Below, piece by piece: positions 45,630-55,040 of a DNA stretch of 64,000 nt. This DNA comes from Panacibacter ginsenosidivorans (lineage in GTDB: Bacteria > Bacteroidota > Bacteroidia > Chitinophagales > Chitinophagaceae). The translations under genes and the position numbers were made by a program. The stretch lies in NCBI RefSeq assembly GCF_007971225.1, contig NZ_CP042435.1:434001-498000 (forward strand). The letters run 5' to 3'. The notes under the pieces are model-generated. The model had not been told where the DNA came from and ran no database searches. It worked only from the letters and a program-made list of their open reading frames with translations. Each line of letters begins with the position of its first letter. Position 1 is the stretch's first letter.

Positions 45630-45692
45630 GTACAAGAGTGCGACGCAACGATGCTGAATAAAGCGATATAGCCTGGCTAATAAAAAATAAAA
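45630..45692 (+). repeat. Half-element, arm A, right-facing
   Basis: GTACAAGAGTGCGACGCAAC at 45630-45649, tail ending AGCCTGGCTAATAAAAAA. With the arm at 43151 it brackets the DUF4249 pair. Confidence 0.9.
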
Positions 45693-45702
45693 TAAGATAG
45701 TA

Positions 45703-48108
45703 ATGTTTTATAAAATAAGATATCAATATTTCCGCGAATCAGTAAAGCGTAATGTTTTATTGATTATGCTCACCTTTTTTATTGCACTGCGGCTATCTGC
45801 ACAAAAAAATTTAAACATTATCACTGCTGCGTTTAATGATTATAAAGCAGGCACCATACAGGAAAAGATTTATGTACACACGGATAAAAATTTCTATTTA
45901 ACAGGTGAGATAATATGGTTTAAACTCTATAATACGGATGCTTCTTTTCACAAACCACTTGATATAAGTTCAGTTGCATATGTAGAGATATTAGACACAT
46001 TGAATAAACCGGTGCAACAAGCCAAGATTGGTTTGAAAAATGGCGAAGGCAATGGTTCCTTTTATTTGTCGCCGGGTATAGCATCAGGTAATTACAAATT
46101 AAGAGCGTACACCAATTGGATGAAAAATTTTGATGCTGCTTATTTTTTTGAAAAGAATATTACGATAGTCAATCTGCAAAAAATGTCTACAGCAGCAGTG
46201 AAAGACTCATCCGAAAAATACGATATAAATTTTTTTGCAGAAGGTGGTGATCTTATAAATGGGTTACAAAGCAAGGTTGCTTTTAAAGCTACTACAAGAG
46301 ATGGCAATGGTTTTGATTTTGCAGGATATTTGCTCGACAACAACGATACATTACTGCGCTTTTCACCTTACCATGCAGGCATGGGTAATTTTATTTTTAC
46401 ACCTGCAGCCGACCATAATTACAAAGCCGTTATTATACCTGTTAATGGAAAAATATTTACCAAAGAGCTGCCAATTATTTATGCAAACGGTTATACCATG
46501 CAGGTTACAGGCGATGGTAGTGGAAAAATAAATGTAATGGTGCAATGTAATATCGCAGCCATCAAAGAAGTTTACCTGCTTGCGCATACAAGAGGATCAT
46601 TAAAATTTACGGCTACTGCTTCCTTACAAAATGGCAAAGCAACTTTTAGTTTTAACAGATCTGTATTAGGCGATGGAATTTCACAACTTACTGTATTCAA
46701 TGATCAGCGAAAACCTGTAAGCGAAAGATTATATTTCAAAAAGCCTGACCAAAGCTTATCACTTTCATTAAATACTGACAGACCATCTTACGAAACGAGA
46801 AAGAAAGTATCCATCGACATTGCTTCCGCAAATGCTGATACAGCAATCCTTTCTATGGCTGTGTATATGCTGGATTCCCTTCAGTCAATTGATAATAATA
46901 CAATAGAGACCTATCTCCTGCTAACTTCTGATCTGAAAGGATATATTGAGGACCCATTCTATTATTTTACAGCATCTGAAAAAGAAGTTATGCCGGCAAT
47001 CGATAATCTGATGCTTACACAAGGCTGGCGCAGGTTTAAATGGAATGATATTTTATTAAATGAAAAACCTTCTTTTGAATTTGCGCCCGAACTCAACGGG
47101 CATATATTAACAGGAAGAATTTTCAATCCAAAAACAGGCGAGCCCTTAAAGGTTACTGAAACTTTTCTTTCTGTGCCAGGTTCGCTTACACAATTCAGAA
47201 CTTCGATCAGTGATTCTTTTGGTCACGTAAAATATGAGATGCCTGATTTTTATGGCGGCACATCCTTGATTGCAGAGCCCAACACCTTTACTGACAGTAT
47301 AAGTAAAGTTGAAATAGATGACCCGTTCTGTAAGCAGTATGCAACAACAAAAATTCCTGTATTTAATAAGCCTGTGAACTATCCAAATACTATACTTGAT
47401 CACAACATTGGTATGCAGGTACAAAACATTTATACAACAGAAAAACTAAAACAATTTTATTTTCCGCCAGATGTTGACACTACCGCATTTTATGTAACTC
47501 CGGATTTTAAATATTCATTAGATGATTATACACGTTTTACTTCAATGGAAGAAGTTTTAAGAGAATATGTTGCGTTTGTTAATGTAACCAGAAGAGGTGG
47601 AAGAGTTTATCTGCCGGTAATAAATACAGCAGAAAATACCTACTTTCAAACAGACCCGCTTGTGTTATTGGATGGCGTTCCCGTTTTTAACTTCAACAAG
47701 TTGCTAAACTTCGATCCGTTGAAAATTAGAAGCCTTGAAGTTGTAACACGCAGATATGTATTGGGCAGTTCTGTTTTTGAAGGCATATTGAATTGGAAAA
47801 CATACAGCCCAACTCTTGCCAATTATGAATTCGCTCCCAATGTAACTGTGCTCGACTATGAAGGTTTACAAATTGAAAGAGAATTTTATTCGCCTACATA
47901 TAATACAACTGAAGCTGTATCAAGTCATTTACCAGATTTCAGGAACGTGCTTCAATGGAAGCCTGATATAAAACTCAGCCGTAATAAAAAAAGTATAATT
48001 GAATTTTATACTTCAGACCTTCCCGGCAAATATGCTGTTGTTGTGCAAGGCCTGTCTGCAAACGGTTTGTGCGGCAGCAAGATCATCACGTTCGATGTAA
48101 CAAAATAA
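45703..48108 (+). CDS. Macroglobulin-like (MG2-type) exported protein
   Basis: An 801-residue exported protein with a signal peptide ending LRLSAQ. The early segment EKIYVHTDKNFYLTGEIIWFKLYNTDASFHKPLDISSVAYVEILDTLNKPVQQAKIGLKNGEGNGSF is an MG2-like domain, and several beta-sandwich domains follow. At about residues 630-690 (PLVLLDGVPVFNFNKLLNFDPLKIRSLEVVTRRYV) it resembles a TonB plug domain without a barrel. Such proteins often sit beside STN receptors in Bacteroidota; function is unknown. It lies outside the repeat bracket around DUF4249. Confidence 0.82.
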   Translation: MFYKIRYQYFRESVKRNVLLIMLTFFIALRLSAQKNLNIITAAFNDYKAGTIQEKIYVHTDKNFYLTGEIIWFKLYNTDASFHKPLDISSVAYVEILDTLNKPVQQAKIGLKNGEGNGSFYLSPGIASGNYKLRAYTNWMKNFDAAYFFEKNITIVNLQKMSTAAVKDSSEKYDINFFAEGGDLINGLQSKVAFKATTRDGNGFDFAGYLLDNNDTLLRFSPYHAGMGNFIFTPAADHNYKAVIIPVNGKIFTKELPIIYANGYTMQVTGDGSGKINVMVQCNIAAIKEVYLLAHTRGSLKFTATASLQNGKATFSFNRSVLGDGISQLTVFNDQRKPVSERLYFKKPDQSLSLSLNTDRPSYETRKKVSIDIASANADTAILSMAVYMLDSLQSIDNNTIETYLLLTSDLKGYIEDPFYYFTASEKEVMPAIDNLMLTQGWRRFKWNDILLNEKPSFEFAPELNGHILTGRIFNPKTGEPLKVTETFLSVPGSLTQFRTSISDSFGHVKYEMPDFYGGTSLIAEPNTFTDSISKVEIDDPFCKQYATTKIPVFNKPVNYPNTILDHNIGMQVQNIYTTEKLKQFYFPPDVDTTAFYVTPDFKYSLDDYTRFTSMEEVLREYVAFVNVTRRGGRVYLPVINTAENTYFQTDPLVLLDGVPVFNFNKLLNFDPLKIRSLEVVTRRYVLGSSVFEGILNWKTYSPTLANYEFAPNVTVLDYEGLQIEREFYSPTYNTTEAVSSHLPDFRNVLQWKPDIKLSRNKKSIIEFYTSDLPGKYAVVVQGLSANGLCGSKIITFDVTK

Positions 48109-48155
48109 AAAATCCCGCTTCATTTTATTGAACTGGCTTTACAGGCGGCTGGTTA

Positions 48156-48304
48156 ATATTTTTATGTTACTGGCTTTCGTTTTTCATGGAGTCAACTGTT
48201 GCGTCGCACTCTTCAACGTTCATGTCTTAGCTGAACAGTATTCAGAATGTACAAGTGAGTGACACAACGAAAGTTTAATAGCACTACAAAAGTTTGTCAC
48301 CAAA
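48156..48304. repeat. Complete palindromic element (A left, B right)
   Basis: Tail ATTTTTATGTTACTGGCTTT, arm A GTTGCGTCGCACTCTTCAAC at 48198-48217, a 31 bp centre, arm B GTACAAGTGAGTGACACAAC at 48249-48268. An extra tail-like piece, TTTTATTGAACTGGC, lies at about 48123. It sits between convergent genes. Confidence 0.9.
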
Positions 48305-48306
48305 AC

Positions 48307-49758
48307 CTACAGCGTAATCTTAAATGCTACTGCATATTTTCCGGCAACTTGATTTTGCAATGCCGCCGGAACGCTTATTACACTTGCATCTCCGGTTGAA
48401 GTGAATTTTATTTTTTCTTTCGGCGCATCCAGACAGAGAATTTTACTTTTCTTAGTTAAAGAAATATTTTTTAAACTAATTGCTGCAGGCAAAACAACAT
48501 CATCATTTTTATCATTACTCAACACATACACAAAAACAGTTTTGCTATCTTTTGATTGTAGATATAATACGTTGCCATCTTCATACGGCGCCAAAGGTTT
48601 TGTGCCATACACAGCTTCTCCATGCACTTTCATCCACGTACCAATATCTCTTAAACGATCATAAGCAGTATCGCTAAAATCTCCCAGCGGCGAAGGCCCG
48701 ATATTCAATAAAAGATTTCCACCCCGTGAAACAATGCGTAGCAATAAATGAACAATTGTATTAGCAGATTTATATTCATCATTCGGCACATAGCTCCACG
48801 AATTTCCCATTGTTATGCAACTCTCCCAGGGATAATCCAGCGGCTTATTTGGAATGGTTTGTTCAGGCGTTACATAGTTTTCAAATTCACCACTCACCGT
48901 TCTGTCAACAACCATCAAACCTGGCTGATATGTGCGTGCCATTTTTGCAATGCGTGCCATATCTATATCCTGGTTAAATTTTATTCCGCGCTGCCATTCA
49001 ACAGTTGTATCAACGCTTGACAAAGGCCTCACCCAACCACCATCAAGCCACAATACATCAACCTTTCCATAGTCCGTCATCAATTCTTTTATCTGGTTGT
49101 AAGTATAGTCTTTAAAGGCATTCCAGCGTTCAGGATATTTTGCCGGATCATAATTTACGTTCCTGTCTTTTGGCGGAAAATACGGCCACCAATAGTCAGG
49201 ACTATGCCAATCTGGTTTTGAAAAATAAGCACCGGTTAAAAACCCATCTTTACGAAATGCATTAAATATTTCTTTGGTCACATTACTTTTTGTATTCGAA
49301 GAAAAAGGTGTTTTCGAAGATGTGATTTTATAATCGGTTTGCTTTGTATCGAACATGCAAAAACCATCATGATGTTTTGTAGTGAACACAACATATTTCA
49401 TACCCGCATCTTTTGCAGCCGCAGCCCATTTATCAGGATTAAAGTTTACAGGATTAAATGTAGTTTGTAAATTTTCATAGGCTTTTACATAACCGTTATA
49501 ACTTGCTGCGTATGGTCCGCGTCGCTGCGTCCAGCCTTCATCTTCCGGGCAAATACTCCAACTCTCCACCACACCCCATTGACTGTAAGTGCCCCAATGC
49601 ATAAACAAACCAAACTTAAGATCCTGCCACTGCTCTATCTTTTGCTGCACCAGTGTATCCGTTGGTTTTACATAACTGTTGTTGAAATTATGTTGCTGCG
49701 CATTCGATGCAATTGCTGCACTCAACAAAAAAGAAGTCAGTAAATTTTTCTTTGCCAT
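48307..49758 (-). CDS. Alpha-L-fucosidase, GH29
   Basis: A 483-residue exported enzyme that removes terminal alpha-L-fucose. Signal peptide ends SNAQ. The GH29 signature includes LKFGLFMHWGTYS (about 47-59), TTKHHDGFCMFD (126-137) and the nucleophile Asp239 in VLWLDGGW. The C-terminal beta-sandwich is short. It is the first of four leftward or divergent glycan genes. Exact linkage (alpha-1,2, -1,3 or -1,6) cannot be read from the sequence. Confidence 0.93.
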   Translation of the reverse strand: MAKKNLLTSFLLSAAIASNAQQHNFNNSYVKPTDTLVQQKIEQWQDLKFGLFMHWGTYSQWGVVESWSICPEDEGWTQRRGPYAASYNGYVKAYENLQTTFNPVNFNPDKWAAAAKDAGMKYVVFTTKHHDGFCMFDTKQTDYKITSSKTPFSSNTKSNVTKEIFNAFRKDGFLTGAYFSKPDWHSPDYWWPYFPPKDRNVNYDPAKYPERWNAFKDYTYNQIKELMTDYGKVDVLWLDGGWVRPLSSVDTTVEWQRGIKFNQDIDMARIAKMARTYQPGLMVVDRTVSGEFENYVTPEQTIPNKPLDYPWESCITMGNSWSYVPNDEYKSANTIVHLLLRIVSRGGNLLLNIGPSPLGDFSDTAYDRLRDIGTWMKVHGEAVYGTKPLAPYEDGNVLYLQSKDSKTVFVYVLSNDKNDDVVLPAAISLKNISLTKKSKILCLDAPKEKIKFTSTGDASVISVPAALQNQVAGKYAVAFKITL

Positions 49759-49781
49759 GATGTATTATAAATTGAAAGAAT

Positions 49782-50031
49782 TTATGAACCAAACTTTATA
49801 GCTACTATAAAACTTTTCTTGCGTCGCACACTTGTACTGTAACAAATTCTATTCAGCAAGTTGATACAAACCAACCTCACAGAGAATTTTTCTGCAAGCA
49901 ATGCGGGTGACAAAAGAAAAATGTAAATAATATTTTTTTCATGTTGTTAATTGCTCATTTAATTTCACCAGTACAGGTGTGCGACGCAACAGGCGATGCT
50001 ATAAGATACAAAAGCCCGGATCAAAAAATCA
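49782..50031. repeat. Wide palindromic element (A left, A right)
   Basis: Arm A left-facing ends CGTCGCACACTTGTAC at 49837, after tail TTTATGAACCAAAC; a 133 bp centre; then arm A GTACAGGTGTGCGACGCAAC at 49971-49990 with tail ending AAAGCCCGGATCAAAAAATC. Both arms are type A. The tail overlaps the last bases of the sialidase-like gene. Confidence 0.85.
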
Positions 50032-51180
50032 TAATTGATCTAATGTAAACCTAATAATTTCTATTGCCTCTTTTTGTCTTGAAATAATCACATACATATA
50101 CCCATCATAAATAATTGTATGCGGGTAACCATATTGACCACCTTTCCATAACCCTTCTTTCTTTAAAGTATATTCTTCATTGGCAATAATGTAATGCTGG
50201 TTAAATTGCTTTCCATCTTCTGAAAGCGACAACACCAAAGGGTTTCGTGCGTAGTGATGCAATGTATCAGGAATACCCACATAATAAAATCTGCCATCAG
50301 GCAATCTGCCGAAATGAAATTTGCTATCGTTATCAGTGAATGTAGTTTCAGCGGGTTTTGACCATGTTGTTCCATCATCATTACTTTCTGTGAGCCAGAG
50401 TTTCCCTTTCCATCCTTCGCCTGTTACACGCATCAGCATGTGAATGACTTTATCGTCAGTTTGAAAGAAAGAGCCTTCGCACAAAGGAGGAAATCCACTT
50501 AGCTCTGCAGGTTTATAAAATGTTTCGGGATTATCTTCTTTGTATAATGAAGCCGGATAAAAACTATTCATCCTCCAGCCACTTAACCCTCTGTAATCAT
50601 CTGTATAAGGAAAAGTAAAATTACCACTGATGATCAGTCTGCCGCTTGCTGTTTGTTGAGGGCCATGGTTTGGATTTACAGGCAAATGCATATCTATTGC
50701 ATTACTCCATTGTTCACCATCAGTTGTAAACTTAGCCCATAAATGTGTATTGGTTCTGTAAGGAGAATATTCCCCGAAGTAGGTAACCAGTGTATCATTG
50801 AATTGGTGAAAACCCGCTGCAGTCAACACATTCAATGTATCATTGTTATAGACGGATGGAGTTGCCAGTATCTTAATTTCAGACCAGTGTTGAAAATCTT
50901 TTGAAGTGGAAAACACAACACGTTGACCAGGCTTGTCCTCGTCTTTTAAGCCATCACTCCATATAGCAATTAATTTATCTTTGAAATGTGTGATTGATGC
51001 ATGATGATTGTAAAGCCACGCAGTATCCGGAACATAGATCATACTGCGTTCTATCTTTAACTTAGGTAGCCCTTTTCCGGAAACATAATTATTGCTGACT
51101 GCTGATTGAGCGAAGACGTTATGACTGATGCATACATTAGTGCAAAAAATGATAATAAAAGCTTTGTGTATGCTGTACAT
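50029..51180 (-). CDS. Sialidase-like beta-propeller protein
   Basis: A 383-residue exported protein with a signal peptide ending NVFAQ. One clear Asp-box, SNDDGTTW, lies at residues 266-273, and degenerate boxes STSKDFQHWS and TTDGEQWS at about 91 and 152, indicating a BNR six-blade fold. It has no clear catalytic arginine triad, so activity as an exo-sialidase is not certain; other GH families share the fold. Read with the fucosidase and GH109 neighbours it suggests breakdown of capped glycans. Confidence 0.78.
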   Translation of the reverse strand: MYSIHKAFIIIFCTNVCISHNVFAQSAVSNNYVSGKGLPKLKIERSMIYVPDTAWLYNHHASITHFKDKLIAIWSDGLKDEDKPGQRVVFSTSKDFQHWSEIKILATPSVYNNDTLNVLTAAGFHQFNDTLVTYFGEYSPYRTNTHLWAKFTTDGEQWSNAIDMHLPVNPNHGPQQTASGRLIISGNFTFPYTDDYRGLSGWRMNSFYPASLYKEDNPETFYKPAELSGFPPLCEGSFFQTDDKVIHMLMRVTGEGWKGKLWLTESNDDGTTWSKPAETTFTDNDSKFHFGRLPDGRFYYVGIPDTLHHYARNPLVLSLSEDGKQFNQHYIIANEEYTLKKEGLWKGGQYGYPHTIIYDGYMYVIISRQKEAIEIIRFTLDQL

Positions 51181-51349
51181 AATTTGATGCTAATTTCAGA
51201 AGATGCAATGTACTTTGTATTATACTGCGTGGATATTCCGATTTATACCATTGTTGCTACAATCTTTGCAAATGACTTTCTCTTATTAAAAATAAGATTG
51301 TGACCGAGTAATATTGCATATTTACCTTTATAAGCAGTCAATAAATTTT

Positions 51350-54004
51350 ATGAAGAAAACTCTGCCAGTTAGTATTTTGTTATTGATAGTTTGTATCTCA
51401 TCAACAGCTCAACAACCGCTTTACAAAAATCCAAAACTGCCTGTTGATGAAAGGGTAAAAGACCTGTTATCCCGCATGACACCTGAAGAAAAATTCTGGC
51501 AACTCTTTATGATTCCCGGCGATCTTGACAACGCTGATTCAACACAATACAAAAACGGGATATTTGGTTTCCAGGTAAGCGCCGCATCCAAAGGAGATGC
51601 GGGTGGGCAAATGCTGAATTACAACACGAATGAAAATGGTTTAGTGCTTGCCAGGAAAATAAACAGCATACAAAAATATTTTGTAGAGCATACACGATTA
51701 GGTATTCCTATCATAGCATTTGATGAAGCATTGCATGGATTGGTTAGAGACGGCGCAACTGCTTTCCCACAAGCCATTGCATTATCTGCAACCTGGGATA
51801 CAATTTTAATGCGCACCGTTGCTAGAGCAATTGCAGAGGAAACAAAAGCAAGAGGCATAAGAGATATTTTAACACCTGTTGTAAACATTGCAAGTGATGT
51901 ACGCTGGGGAAGAACAGAAGAAACCTACGGTGAAGACCCATTTCTTACAAGCGAAATGGGCGTGGCATTTGTAAGTGCTTTTGAAAAGATGGGCATTGTT
52001 ACAACACCCAAACATTTTGTTGCCAATGTTGGCGATGGCGGCAGGGACAGTTATCCCATTCACTGGAATGAAAGACTGCTTGATGAAATTTATTTAGCGC
52101 CGTTTAAAGCATGTATAGAAAGAGGTGGTTCCCGTTCTGTGATGAGTGCATACAATACAGTAGATGGAACATCTGCATCTTCTAATAAATGGTTGCTGAC
52201 TGATAAACTAAAAAAGGAATGGGGTTTTGGTGGCTTTGTTATTTCTGACGCTAATGCAGTCGGCGGAGATGTAGTGCTGCATTATACTGCTAAAGATTAT
52301 GCAGAAGCAGGAAAGAATGCAGTTAATGGTGGGCTTGATGTAATCTTTCAAACGGAATATAAACATCATCAACTTTTTATTCCGCCATTTTTAAATGGTG
52401 AAGTTGATCAGCAAAGAATTGATGATGCCGTATCGAGAGTTTTAAAAGCAAAATTTGAATTAGGTTTATTTGAACAGCCTTATGTTTCGGAAGAAGCGGT
52501 AAGAGAATTGATGAAGGATAAAACGCACAAGGTAATTGCAAAGCAATCCGCACTTGAATCAATCGTTTTATTGAAGAACGAAAAAAATACTTTGCCTTTA
52601 AATAAAAACATCAAAACCATTGCTGTTATTGGGGAAGAAGCAACAGCAGCCAGACTTGGAGGCTATAGTGGCACAGGTAACGGCAAAATCAATATGCTTA
52701 ATGGAATTAAAGAGAAAGCTGCCAATACGAAAGTATTGTATGCACCCGGAGCAGGTATAAGAAGTGATGACTGGGTTGTTGTGCCTGCTGAAAATTTGCA
52801 TTATAATAAAGAAGAAGGATTGCATGCAGAATATTTCAGTAACATCACATTAGCAGGAACACCAACTGTTACAAGAACAGACAAGCAGATCAATTTTGGC
52901 TGGACATTATTTTCGCCCGATCCAAAACTTGATCTTGATTTTTATTCAGCAAGATGGGCTGGTAAGATCACTTCACCTAAAACGGGAAATTTTAAAATTG
53001 GTTTGGATGGTAACGACGGTTTTCGTTTGTACATCAACAATAAACTTATAATTGATAACTGGAAAAAACAGACATATAGTACGCTGCTAACAGACTATTA
53101 TTTTGAAAAAGCAAAGCAATATGATATTCGTATTGAATTCTTTGAACCCAATGGCAATGCACATCTTAAGTTGATCTGGAATGTGGATGTAAACAATAAC
53201 TGGAAACAAAAAATCCAGGAGGCTGTTACCACTGCACAAAAAGCAGATGTCGCAATTGTTACGGTTGGCATACATGAAGGTGAGTTCCAGGACAGAGCCA
53301 TGTTATCATTGCCTGGACACCAGGAAGAACTCATTAAAGCAGTTGCTGCTACAGGCAAACCTGTTGTTGTGTTGCTTATTGGCGGCAGCGCAATTACTAT
53401 GAACAACTGGCTTGATAAAGTAAACAGCGTTGTTGATGTTTGGTATCCCGGTGAAGAAGGCGGGCATGCAGTTGCAGACATTTTGTTTGGTGATTATAAC
53501 CCCGCAGGCCGTTTGCCCATTACGTTTCCAATAGATGAATCGCAATTACCGTTGGTATATAATCACAAGCCAACAGGTCGTGGTGATGATTATTATAACT
53601 TAACGGGCTTACCACTTTTCCCTTTTGGTTTTGGTCTTAGCTATACAACTTTTGAGTATAGCAATATGCAGTTGCGCAAAAATAATATCAATCAAAAAGA
53701 TTCTGCAATTGTTACATGCACTATCAAAAATACCGGCAGCAAAGATGGTGATGAAGTGGTGCAGTTATACATTCATGATCTGCTGGCATCTGTATCCAGA
53801 CCTGTTATGGAGTTAAAAGGTTTTCAACGCATCCATCTTAATGCAGGTGAATCAAAAGAAATTTCTTTTACTATTACTCCGGCAATGTTGAGTATGCTTG
53901 ATAAAGATCTGCACACTGTTGTTGAACCGGGGGATTTCAGAATAATGATCGGTGCTTCATCAAGAGATCTGAGATTGAAACAAACATTAACAGTAAAAGA
54001 ATAA
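51350..54004 (+). CDS. GH3 beta-glycosidase with PA14 insert
   Basis: An enzyme of 884 residues, exported by MKKTLPVSILLLIVCISSTAQ. The GH3 N-domain covers about 30-330 with nucleophile Asp300 in GGFVISDANA (SDA, where most members have SDW). A PA14 domain (LHAEYFSNITLAG ... NGNAHLKLIWN) is inserted at about 490-612, and the fibronectin-like C-domain ends the protein. PA14 in GH3 often caps the active site and selects substrate length. ATG at 51350 is preferred; an upstream TTG adds a non-signal stretch. Beta-glucosidase, xylosidase or hexosaminidase activity are possible. Confidence 0.93.
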   Translation: MKKTLPVSILLLIVCISSTAQQPLYKNPKLPVDERVKDLLSRMTPEEKFWQLFMIPGDLDNADSTQYKNGIFGFQVSAASKGDAGGQMLNYNTNENGLVLARKINSIQKYFVEHTRLGIPIIAFDEALHGLVRDGATAFPQAIALSATWDTILMRTVARAIAEETKARGIRDILTPVVNIASDVRWGRTEETYGEDPFLTSEMGVAFVSAFEKMGIVTTPKHFVANVGDGGRDSYPIHWNERLLDEIYLAPFKACIERGGSRSVMSAYNTVDGTSASSNKWLLTDKLKKEWGFGGFVISDANAVGGDVVLHYTAKDYAEAGKNAVNGGLDVIFQTEYKHHQLFIPPFLNGEVDQQRIDDAVSRVLKAKFELGLFEQPYVSEEAVRELMKDKTHKVIAKQSALESIVLLKNEKNTLPLNKNIKTIAVIGEEATAARLGGYSGTGNGKINMLNGIKEKAANTKVLYAPGAGIRSDDWVVVPAENLHYNKEEGLHAEYFSNITLAGTPTVTRTDKQINFGWTLFSPDPKLDLDFYSARWAGKITSPKTGNFKIGLDGNDGFRLYINNKLIIDNWKKQTYSTLLTDYYFEKAKQYDIRIEFFEPNGNAHLKLIWNVDVNNNWKQKIQEAVTTAQKADVAIVTVGIHEGEFQDRAMLSLPGHQEELIKAVAATGKPVVVLLIGGSAITMNNWLDKVNSVVDVWYPGEEGGHAVADILFGDYNPAGRLPITFPIDESQLPLVYNHKPTGRGDDYYNLTGLPLFPFGFGLSYTTFEYSNMQLRKNNINQKDSAIVTCTIKNTGSKDGDEVVQLYIHDLLASVSRPVMELKGFQRIHLNAGESKEISFTITPAMLSMLDKDLHTVVEPGDFRIMIGASSRDLRLKQTLTVKE

Positions 54005-54063
54005 TTTTTATGTACTAAGCTGCATTACTATTATGAGGCTTTTCTTGCGTCGCACTCTTGTAC
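54003..54063 (-). repeat. Half-element, arm A, left-facing
   Basis: CTTGCGTCGCACTCTTGTAC ends at 54063 with tail TTTTTATGTACTAAGCTGC. It pairs across the Pr6Pr gene with the B arm at 54824. Confidence 0.88.
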
Positions 54064-54164
54064 CGCAACAAGAAAATTCAACAAACAAATGGTAAGATCG
54101 TTTTGATTGTATATTTGATAAGGTGTAAAACAATCAAACTTTCTGCATGCATACCAACCAAAGT

Positions 54165-54788
54165 ATGAAAGAAAAGACATTCCGTATCATAGCATTTCTT
54201 TTTGGGTTAACTACATTGGCCGCACAGTTTGTTATAATGATGAAAGGCGCTGAAGGCACTGAAATTATTACAAGGGTTGTAAGATTTTTCAGCTTTATGA
54301 CTATTCTTACAAACATACTTGTTGCACTTGCTTATATATTGCCATTATCATCTCCATCATCAAAAACCGGAAAGTTTTTTGCAAAGCCTGATACACAATC
54401 TGCAATATTGGTTTATATTAGTATTGTTTCTCTTGGTTATCACTTCTTACTGGCTAAAATATGGAACCCGCAAGGCTTGCAATACTGGGTTGATAAATCT
54501 TTGCATTATGCTGTTCCAGCTATATACCTTTTATTTTATCTTCTTTTTGTAAAGAAAGGTACACTTGCCTATAACAATATTTATAAATGGCTGCTTTATC
54601 CTTTTATGTATTTGGTATATGCCATAACAAGAGGTCTGATTACCAATGATTACCCATACCCTTTTCTTGATTTCAGCAAACATGACGCCAGCAGGGTCTT
54701 TACTATTATTACCGTTCTTTTTATAGGTTATATAGCCGTCTCCTTATTGATAGTTCTATACGACAGGGTTTACCGCAAAAAAATATAA
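54165..54788 (+). CDS. Pr6Pr family membrane protein
   Basis: A protein of about 207 residues with six predicted helices. The segments FSFMTILTNILVALAY and HYAVPAIYLLFYLLFVKKG, then YPFMYLVYAITRG, match the Pr6Pr (FAR-17a/AIG1-like) family, which has no known biochemical role in bacteria. The ATG at 54165 places a short basic segment before the first helix; an ATG 18 bases upstream is also possible. It is alone between two repeat arms. Function unknown. Confidence 0.85.
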   Translation: MKEKTFRIIAFLFGLTTLAAQFVIMMKGAEGTEIITRVVRFFSFMTILTNILVALAYILPLSSPSSKTGKFFAKPDTQSAILVYISIVSLGYHFLLAKIWNPQGLQYWVDKSLHYAVPAIYLLFYLLFVKKGTLAYNNIYKWLLYPFMYLVYAITRGLITNDYPYPFLDFSKHDASRVFTIITVLFIGYIAVSLLIVLYDRVYRKKI

Positions 54789-54823
54789 TTATTCCATTAC
54801 AACTGGTCAATAATGAACCAAAC

Positions 54824-54880
54824 ACTGAAGTGAGTGACACAACGAAGATGCCATGTAATGTAAAAGCCGGCAACAAAAGA
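54824..54880 (+). repeat. Half-element, arm B, right-facing
   Basis: ACTGAAGTGAGTGACACAAC at 54824-54843, tail ending AAAGCCGGCAACAAAAG. It completes the bracket around the Pr6Pr gene. Confidence 0.87.
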
Positions 54881-54970
54881 CTTTCACAAAATTTATAAAG
54901 AGGAATGAATTTGATTTTCTTTGAATGGCTTTTGAGATATTTTAAATTAATCCCTCAGAACGTCTGCTGT

Positions 54971-55010
54971 AAAAAAATAAGCCCCCGATTTTCGGGGGCA
55001 TCCTTTTTCC
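54971..55010. terminator. Intrinsic terminator of the GH109-like gene
   Basis: GCCCCCGA (54981-54988) pairs with TCGGGGGC (54992-54999) around TTT. AAAAAAATAA on the left supplies the U-tract for leftward transcription and CCTTTTT on the right a weaker one. Confidence 0.88.
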
Positions 55011-55040
55011 ATGTGCAAATACTCTTGTTAGTAACTGTTC

